Below, in pieces: positions 58,533-64,000 of a stretch of DNA of 64,000 bases. This DNA comes from Bradyrhizobium viridifuturi. Its GTDB lineage: Bacteria > Pseudomonadota > Alphaproteobacteria > Rhizobiales > Xanthobacteraceae. The notes beneath the pieces were generated by a model, which saw only the letters and a program-made list of their open reading frames with translations, had not been told where the DNA came from and made no database searches. The stretch is from contig NZ_LGTB01000042.1 of NCBI RefSeq assembly GCF_001238275.1, positions 1-64,000 on the forward strand, given 5' to 3'. The first letter of the stretch is position 1. The number at the start of each line of letters is the position of its first letter. Made by a program: the position numbers and the translations under genes.

Positions 58533-60800
58533 ATGCGGAGCGCGTCGGGAGGCCCACGCATCCTGTTGAGACGGCTCCGCGAAACCATGGCGGAGCAAGT
58601 CTCCGCGCAGGAGCGCCTCGACAAGATCGTGGTGCTGATCGCGGCCAACATGGTGGCCGAGGTCTGCTCGACCTACGTGCTGCGCGTTGACAACACCCTC
58701 GAGCTCTACGCTACCGAAGGTCTGAACCGCGACGCCGTGCACCGCACCGTGCTGAGCGCGCATGAAGGCCTGGTCGGCCTCGTCGCCAGCGAGGCGACGC
58801 CGCTCAATCTGTCCGACGCGCAAAGCCATCCGGCCTTCGCCTACCGCCCGGAGACCGGCGAAGAGGCCTACCACTCGTTCCTCGGCGTGCCGATCCTGCG
58901 TGCCGGCAACACGCTCGGCGTGCTCGTGGTGCAGAACCGCGCCAAGCGCACCTATGTCGAGGAAGAGGTCGAGGCGCTGCAGACCACCGCCATGGTGCTG
59001 GCGGAGATGATCGCCTCCGGCGAGCTTGCCGCGCTGGCGCAGCCCGGCGCCGAGCCCGCCGCCCGGCACTCGCTGCACAAGACCGGCGCGGTGCTCTCCG
59101 ACGGCATCGCGCTCGGCCATGTCGTGCTGCATGAGCCGCGCGTCGTCATCACCAACTACATCGCCGAGGACCTGCCGAAGGAGGTCAAGCGGCTCGACAC
59201 CGCGCTCGCCAATCTGCGCGCCGACCTCGACCGCATGCTGGAGCGCGGCGACGTCGCCGACGGCGGCGAGCACCGCGAGGTGCTGGAAGCCTACCGCATG
59301 TTCGCCAACGACCAGGGCTGGTCGCACAAGCTGCACGAGGCGGTCGCCACCGGCCTCACCGCGGAGGCCGCGGTCGAACGCGTGCAGTCCGACACCCGCG
59401 CGCGCATGCTGCGCTCGACCGATCCTTACCTGCGCGACCGGCTGCACGACCTCGAGGATCTCGGTCATCGCCTGATGCGGCAACTGGTCGGCCAGGACCA
59501 TGCGCCGTCGCGCGAGCAGCTGCCCGACAACGCCATCCTGATCGCCCGCGCGATGGGCCCCGCGGCGCTGCTCGACTATGACCGCAAGCGGCTGCGCGGC
59601 CTGGTGCTGGAGGAAGGCACCGCGAACTCCCACGTCTCGATCGTGGCGCGCGCGCTCGGCATTCCCGCGGTCGGCGAGGTGCCGAACGCGCCCGGCATCG
59701 CCGATCCCGGCGATGCCATCATCGTCGACGGCATCTCCGGCGAGATCTATGTTCGCCCCTCCACCGAGATCGAATCCGCCTATGCCGAGCGGGTCCGGTT
59801 CCGGGCGCGGCGGCAGGCGCAATATTCGGCGCTGCGCGACAAGGCCTGCGTCACCAAGGACGGCCAGCCGATCGAGCTTTTGATCAATGCCGGCCTGACC
59901 ATCGACCTGCCGCATATCGACGACACCGGCAGCGCCGGCATTGGCCTGTTCCGCACCGAATTGCAGTTCATGGTGAGCCCGAACCTGCCGCGCTCGAGCG
60001 ACCAGCTCGCGCTGTACCGCACCGTGCTCGATGCCGCTGGCTCAAAGCCCGTTACCTTCCGCACGCTCGACATCGGCGGCGACAAGGCGCTGCCGTATAT
60101 GGAGACCGTGGTCGAGGAAAATCCCGCGCTCGGCTGGCGTGCGATCCGGCTCGGCCTCGACCGTCCCGGCCTGTTGCGCGGCCAGATCCGCGCGTTGCTG
60201 CGCGCCGGCGGCGGGCGCGCGCTGAAGATCATGTTCCCGATGATCTCCGACATCGCCGAGTTCGACCAGGCCAAGTCGATCGTCGAGCGCGAGCTGACCT
60301 ATCTGCGCCAGCACGGCCATTCGCTGCCCGAGCGGATCGACATCGGCACCATGGTCGAGGTGCCGGCGCTGCTCTACCAGCTCGACGAGCTGCTGAAGAA
60401 GGTCGACTTCGTCTCGGTCGGCTCCAACGATCTGTTCCAGTTCCTGTTCGCGGTCGACCGCGGCAATGCCAAGGTCTCGGAGCGCTTCGACATCCTGTCG
60501 GCGCCGATCCTGCGCGCGCTGCGCGACATCGTGCGCAAGGCCAAGAGCGCGAAGAAGGCCGCCTCGCTGTGCGGCGAGATGGCCTCGAAGCCGATCGGCG
60601 CGCTGGCGCTGATCGCGCTCGGCTATCGCTCGCTGTCGCTGTCGGCGACCGCGCATGGCCCGGTGAAAGCGATGATCCTCGACCTCGACGCTGGGAAGGC
60701 CGAGGCGATGATCAATCCGCTGCTGGACGCGCCGGTCGGCAGCGTCTCGATCCGCGAGGCGCTGACGAAGTTTGCGGAAACCGAGGGGCTGGCCTTGTAG
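58533..60800 (+). CDS. ptsP: PEP-protein phosphotransferase of the nitrogen PTS (EI-Ntr)
   Basis: A 755-residue enzyme. An N-terminal GAF domain (about 20-165, LGVPILRAGNTLGVLVVQNR) senses metabolites such as glutamine. The EI part follows: an N-terminal helical HPr-binding region, phospho-His domain with active His367 (EGTANSHVSIVARALGIPAV), and the PEP-binding barrel (GSAGIGLFRTELQFM, MEVPALLYQLDELL-like, SVGSNDLFQFLFAVDRGNA). It feeds phosphate to NPr and EIIA-Ntr, linking nitrogen and carbon status. GGGAGGGA before ATG 58533 supports this start. Confidence 0.94.
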   Translation: MRSASGGPRILLRRLRETMAEQVSAQERLDKIVVLIAANMVAEVCSTYVLRVDNTLELYATEGLNRDAVHRTVLSAHEGLVGLVASEATPLNLSDAQSHPAFAYRPETGEEAYHSFLGVPILRAGNTLGVLVVQNRAKRTYVEEEVEALQTTAMVLAEMIASGELAALAQPGAEPAARHSLHKTGAVLSDGIALGHVVLHEPRVVITNYIAEDLPKEVKRLDTALANLRADLDRMLERGDVADGGEHREVLEAYRMFANDQGWSHKLHEAVATGLTAEAAVERVQSDTRARMLRSTDPYLRDRLHDLEDLGHRLMRQLVGQDHAPSREQLPDNAILIARAMGPAALLDYDRKRLRGLVLEEGTANSHVSIVARALGIPAVGEVPNAPGIADPGDAIIVDGISGEIYVRPSTEIESAYAERVRFRARRQAQYSALRDKACVTKDGQPIELLINAGLTIDLPHIDDTGSAGIGLFRTELQFMVSPNLPRSSDQLALYRTVLDAAGSKPVTFRTLDIGGDKALPYMETVVEENPALGWRAIRLGLDRPGLLRGQIRALLRAGGGRALKIMFPMISDIAEFDQAKSIVERELTYLRQHGHSLPERIDIGTMVEVPALLYQLDELLKKVDFVSVGSNDLFQFLFAVDRGNAKVSERFDILSAPILRALRDIVRKAKSAKKAASLCGEMASKPIGALALIALGYRSLSLSATAHGPVKAMILDLDAGKAEAMINPLLDAPVGSVSIREALTKFAETEGLAL

Positions 60801-60867
60801 CGACGCTGCCGTCGCCGCTATCGCCCCTTTGCGCCCTTCGCGCCTTCAGCAAATTCGAGATACCGCC

Positions 60868-61947
60868 ATGCTACCCGAAGCCAAACTCGACGTCCTGCTC
60901 GCCCATCACGCCTCGCTCGAGGCCGAGCTGCTCGGCGAGGTGAAGTCCGATCGCTATGTTGCGATCACCCGCGAGCTCGCCGAGCTCAATCCGCTGATCG
61001 ACGCGGTGAAGCTCTATCGTTCTGCCCGCACTGAACTCGCCGACACCGAGGCGATGCTGGCCGATGCCGGCACCGACGCCGAGATGCGCAGCATGGCGGA
61101 AGCCGAGCTCGAGACCTTGCAGGCGCGGATCGGCGAGCTCGAGCAGCAGATCCGGATCGCGCTGCTGCCGAAGGATGCGATGGACGATCGCAACGTGATG
61201 CTGGAAATCCGCGCCGGCACCGGCGGCGACGAGGCCTCGCTGTTCGCCGGCGACCTGTTCCGGATGTACGAGCGCTTCGCCGCCCTGCAGGGCTGGAAGG
61301 TCGAGGTGATCTCGGCGAGCGAGGGCACCGTCGGCGGCTACAAGGAAATCATCGCCGAGGTGCAGGGCCGCGGCGCCTTCGCCAAGCTGAAATTCGAATC
61401 CGGCGTGCACCGGGTGCAGCGCGTGCCCGACACCGAGACGCAGGGCCGCATTCACACCTCGGCTGCGACGGTCGCGGTGCTGCCAGAAGTCGAGGACGTC
61501 GACGTCGACATCAAGGACACCGATCTGAGGATCGAGACCATGCGCGCCGGCGGCGCTGGTGGTCAGCACGTCAACAAGACCGAGTCGGCGATCCGCATCA
61601 CCCATCTGCCGACCGGCATCGTGGTGATGATGCAGGACAGCCGCTCGCAGCACAAAAACCGCGCATCGGCAATGAACATCCTGCGCTCGCGCATCTATGA
61701 CGCCGAGCGCCAGCGCGTCGAGGCCGCGCGCTCCGCCGACCGCAAGGAGAAGGTCGGCTCCGGCGACCGCTCCGAGCGCATCCGCACCTATAATTTCCCG
61801 CAAGGGAGAGTGACCGACCACCGCATCAATTTGACGCTCTACAAGCTACCGCAGGTGATCGCAGGCGAGGCGCTCGGCGAACTGATCGATGCGCTGACCA
61901 CCGAGCACCAGGCCGCGCAGCTCGCGGCACAGGGCGCGGCGGCCTAG
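60868..61947 (+). CDS. prfA: Peptide chain release factor 1
   Basis: A 359-residue RF1 that ends translation at UAA/UAG. The catalytic GGQ is at 231-233 (MRAGGAGGQHVNKTESAIRI) and the stop-codon reading tripeptide Pro187-x-Thr189 (RVPDTETQGRIHTS). AGTGGDEASLFAGDLFRMYE is also conserved. ATG 60868 is the family start. It follows ptsP by 67 bp. The usual next gene, prmC (which methylates the GGQ glutamine), is not found here; instead a family D repeat begins at the stop codon. Confidence 0.96.
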   Translation: MLPEAKLDVLLAHHASLEAELLGEVKSDRYVAITRELAELNPLIDAVKLYRSARTELADTEAMLADAGTDAEMRSMAEAELETLQARIGELEQQIRIALLPKDAMDDRNVMLEIRAGTGGDEASLFAGDLFRMYERFAALQGWKVEVISASEGTVGGYKEIIAEVQGRGAFAKLKFESGVHRVQRVPDTETQGRIHTSAATVAVLPEVEDVDVDIKDTDLRIETMRAGGAGGQHVNKTESAIRITHLPTGIVVMMQDSRSQHKNRASAMNILRSRIYDAERQRVEAARSADRKEKVGSGDRSERIRTYNFPQGRVTDHRINLTLYKLPQVIAGEALGELIDALTTEHQAAQLAAQGAAA

Positions 61948-62047
61948 AGCCTTTCCCGTTCCGATGGAATCGGAACGGGGCTCTAGGTTTTTGTCTTGAC
62001 GCGCTTTCTTCACGCGAACCGGTATCCACTTCGCTCGAAAACGCTCT
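61946..62047. repeat. Interspersed repeat, family D, with terminator-like hairpin
   Basis: A perfect 11-bp stem CCCGTTCCGAT / ATCGGAACGGG (61955-61979) is followed by CTCTAGGTTTTTGTC, giving a weak T-run. The right part (CACGCGAACCGGTATCCACT, TCGCTCGAAAACGCTCT) recurs inverted at 54055. It probably terminates prfA transcription. Confidence 0.7.
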
Positions 62048-62062
62048 GACGCGCGACACCGC

Positions 62063-62533
62063 TTAGGGTTCGTCAGGCTGCGGTGAGGATCTCAGCAGGC
62101 GGCGCAAGGCCGGGCTCGCGGCGCGGCGCAGCTCCTCGATGTTCTTCTTCGAGATGGCCTGCAGCTTCTGCTCGCCCTTTGCCGTCAACTTGAGCTGAAC
62201 CCGCCTGCCGTCCACGGGATCGGTGACCCGGCTGATCAGCCCGAGCTTGGCCATGCGATTCATCAGTTCGACGGCGGAGTGGTGCCGGATCAACAGGAAG
62301 CGGGCGATATCGCCGACGCTCGGAGGGCCGGGCTCGACGAAGCCCTTGATCCCGAGCAGCGCCTGATGCTGCTGCGGCGTCAGCCCGGCCTTGCGGGCCC
62401 CCTCCTCGCTGAACGCGAGAAACGTCCGCAGCTCGAAGCGAAACTGCGCCAGCGCCCGGTAGTCTACCGTCGCGGCCGCCGCCTTGCGTTTGGGGGCTGC
62501 GGCTGGCGTTCGTCGCTGCTTGGCCTGAGGCAT
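62063..62533 (-). CDS. MarR family transcriptional regulator
   Basis: A 156-residue protein. A basic Ala/Lys-rich leader (QAKQRRTPAAAPKRKAAAAT) precedes a MarR winged helix: RTFLAFSEEGARKAGLTPQQ, HQALLGIKGFVEPGPPSVGD, ARFLLIRHHSAVELMNRMAK and the wing TDPVDGRRVQLKLTAKGEQK. ATG 62533 is preferred to the longer frame. Target unknown. It faces prfA across the family D repeat. Confidence 0.82.
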   Translation of the reverse strand: MPQAKQRRTPAAAPKRKAAAATVDYRALAQFRFELRTFLAFSEEGARKAGLTPQQHQALLGIKGFVEPGPPSVGDIARFLLIRHHSAVELMNRMAKLGLISRVTDPVDGRRVQLKLTAKGEQKLQAISKKNIEELRRAASPALRRLLRSSPQPDEP

Positions 62534-62679
62534 TCCGTCGTCCCGTCGCTTGTTCGCTCCGCCGGACGGCAGAAGCGTGTGCGACGCTAGCAAGCCCGCG
62601 CCGGCCGGACCATCCTACCGCCAGCCTTTGCACGCATGTTTTCAACGGTTTGACTGTCGCACCGCGCCGAGCGGCAGGA

Positions 62680-63167
62680 TCACGGCTGTGGCCAGTGATC
62701 GTAGCTCGAGCTCAATATCTTCAAGAGCACGATCTGGAACGCGACCGGAATCCGCGGACTGCGGCGGCGGATCGACTTCTCCAGCGCCTCGGTGATCTCG
62801 CTCTTGGTGAGATGCCCGGCCGAGGCCCGTTCGACCAGGCCACCCCAGACTTCGGACAGTGACTTGCCGGTATGATGCGGCGCCGGGATCGAGATCCCGC
62901 GCGAGGCGGCCCAATCGATGATCTCGCGCATGGTCTGCCGTCCGCAATTCCGCGCCGTCGCAAGGTGGCGCGCGGTGAGCAGGCGCAGCAGATCGTCCGG
63001 CGGCGTCCAGCCGACCTTCGGCGGCACGTCTCGGTCAGCTCGACCGACAACTCCTTCAGGACGTTCATCGCGCGGATGCTGAGGCCGCCCGATGGCTCGG
63101 CGCCGCCTTCCGCGGTGACGGTGTGCTCCGCGTTATCGGCGCTGCGGCTTGAAGGCTCCTGGATCAT
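62680..63167 (-). CDS. Hypothetical protein with terminal helical domain, frameshifted near 63027 in this sequence
   Basis: Two frames join into a 162-residue product if one base is added. The first holds LSIRAMNVLKELSVELTET and the second PPKVGWTPPDDLLRLLTARH, ARNCGRQTMREIIDWAASRG and ITEALEKSIRRRSPRIPVAF. RNCG.QT..EI..WA is reminiscent of the C-terminal domain of RNA polymerase alpha. I recall similar proteins as common hypothetical proteins in Bradyrhizobium. Start ATG 63167 (MIQEPSSRSADN); ATG 63230 is possible. Function unknown. Confidence 0.65.
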
Positions 63168-63411
63168 CGCTCCCTCACTTACAGGACCCGCACCCGGGCG
63201 GTAAACCCTCGATACATCGCGGAACGACATTAATTCTATCGTAGACCGATATGATTCGACGAAAGGTGACATTGACTAAATATCCCGGTGGGGAATTGTA
63301 GCCGTGACGGGCTGCTCCAACGCAGCCGGCGCATCCAGCCGCCGATCGATCCGATCGGGCGACCAATGAACATGCGCGCCAACAATCAATATAATCGGAG
63401 GATATCGAGCG

Positions 63412-64000
63412 ATGAGCACCAAGGATTTTCGGCCGGGCAGCGCATTCAACGTCTCGCGTCGCAGCCTGCTGCAGGCCGCGCCGGCCTGATCGGCGGCACC
63501 GTGTTGCCGGCCTCGATCGCATCGCGGGCATTCGCCGAGGACAAGCCGGCGATCGGGACCTTTCCCGCCGGCACGTCCGGCTCCTCCGCCTTCATCGGCA
63601 TCTCGGTGCCGCGCACCGGCACCTACGCGGTGCAGGGCGAGGATGAACTGAAGGGCTACCAGCTCGCGATCGAGCACATCAACAGCGGCCACGAGCTGAT
63701 CAAGAAGATCTCGCCGAAGACCAGCAAGGGCGTGCTCGGCAAGGAATTGAAGTTCGGCGTCGCCGATTCCGCGGCGAAGCCGAACGAGGCGGTGCAGGCG
63801 CAGCAGCGCTTCATCTCGGAGAACAAGGCGGTGATGATCACCGGCGGCACGTCGAGCGCGGTCGCGGTCGCGCTGAACAAGCTGGCGCAGCGCGAGAAGG
63901 TGATCTTCGTCTGCGGCATCTCCGGCTCCAACGACACCACCGGCAAGGATTGCGTGCGCTACGGCTTCCGCCAGAACTTCTTCGGTCAGACCGCGGCGGC
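63412..64000 (+). CDS. ABC transporter substrate-binding protein, Tat signal, partial and frameshifted near 63481
   Basis: CGGAGGA precedes ATG 63412. The twin-arginine motif NVSRRSLLQAA breaks after residue 23. One missing base in GCCGCG(G)CCGGCC would restore GLIGGTVLPASIASRAFAED. Beyond it the Peripla_BP_6 start IGISVPRTGTYAVQGEDELK, YQLAIEHINSGHELIKKISP and MITGGTSSAVAVALNKLAQR follow in one frame to the window edge. The substrate cannot be determined. Transporter partners, if any, lie outside the window. Confidence 0.8.

Noticed and set aside
58197..59915. 572-codon minus-strand frame opposite ptsP
   Set aside because: Shadow of ptsP codon usage; the product is His/Arg/Gly-rich without domains and ends in a repeat.

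Overview
The window looks like chromosomal DNA from a high-GC alphaproteobacterium of the Bradyrhizobium/Rhodopseudomonas group (Nitrobacteraceae). The evidence is the high G+C content, the CobS/CobT cobaltochelatase pair, the order bolA - J-domain gene - aroB/aroK - xerD - accA and later secA - argJ - comF/grx/nit - ubiG - lysC - ptsP - prfA, many branched-chain-amino-acid-type ABC transporter parts, and several families of interspersed palindromic repeats of a kind seen in that group. I found no tRNA, rRNA, CRISPR array, prophage or insertion sequence.

Layout. 1-11 kb: accessory genes. These are a TetR regulator with a palindromic operator and a divergent partner cut by the window edge, a CadC-like regulator, a lone periplasmic binding protein, a DUF2235 membrane hydrolase, a luciferase-like monooxygenase, metA behind a probable SAM riboswitch, an old-yellow-enzyme oxidoreductase and a Tat-exported phytase-like esterase. 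11-27 kb: core genes. These are cobT, a GNAT gene, cobS, DedA, two divergent citrate synthases (one fused to a MerR-like DNA-binding domain), a J-domain protein, bolA, a CorC/HlyC protein, aroB, aroK, xerD, accA and an L,D-transpeptidase. 27-32 kb: an HtrA-type protease followed by a CtpA-type protease, plus small secreted or unknown proteins. 32-41.5 kb: an amide-uptake module of amidase, LivH/LivM permeases, a Tat-type binding protein, LivG/LivF ATPases, two tandem AmiC-like binding proteins without visible signal peptides, and a divergent MarR regulator with matching inverted repeats. 41.5-62 kb: core genes including secA, a parvulin isomerase, argJ, a TadG-like protein, mutT, comF, grx, nit, DUF1178, EamA transporters, ubiG, a PH-domain protein, lysC, ptsP and prfA. 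62-64 kb: a MarR regulator, an unknown Bradyrhizobium-type protein and the start of another Tat-exported ABC binding protein.

A striking property of the sequence is that eleven otherwise well-conserved genes are each broken by exactly one missing base, and adding one base restores a full-length product in every complete case. Affected genes include cobT, dedA, a citrate synthase, ctpA, argJ, comF and ubiG. All lost bases lie in G/C-rich context. I read this as base-calling or assembly error rather than decay, and I give the full corrected gene spans as single features.

The best candidates for new biology are the HTH-citrate synthase fusion facing a second citrate synthase whose catalytic Asp is Glu, the S-box-like leader of metA with a hairpin over the ribosome-binding site, and the amide module whose AmiC-like sensors and MarR regulator share TTGAA-type inverted repeats.
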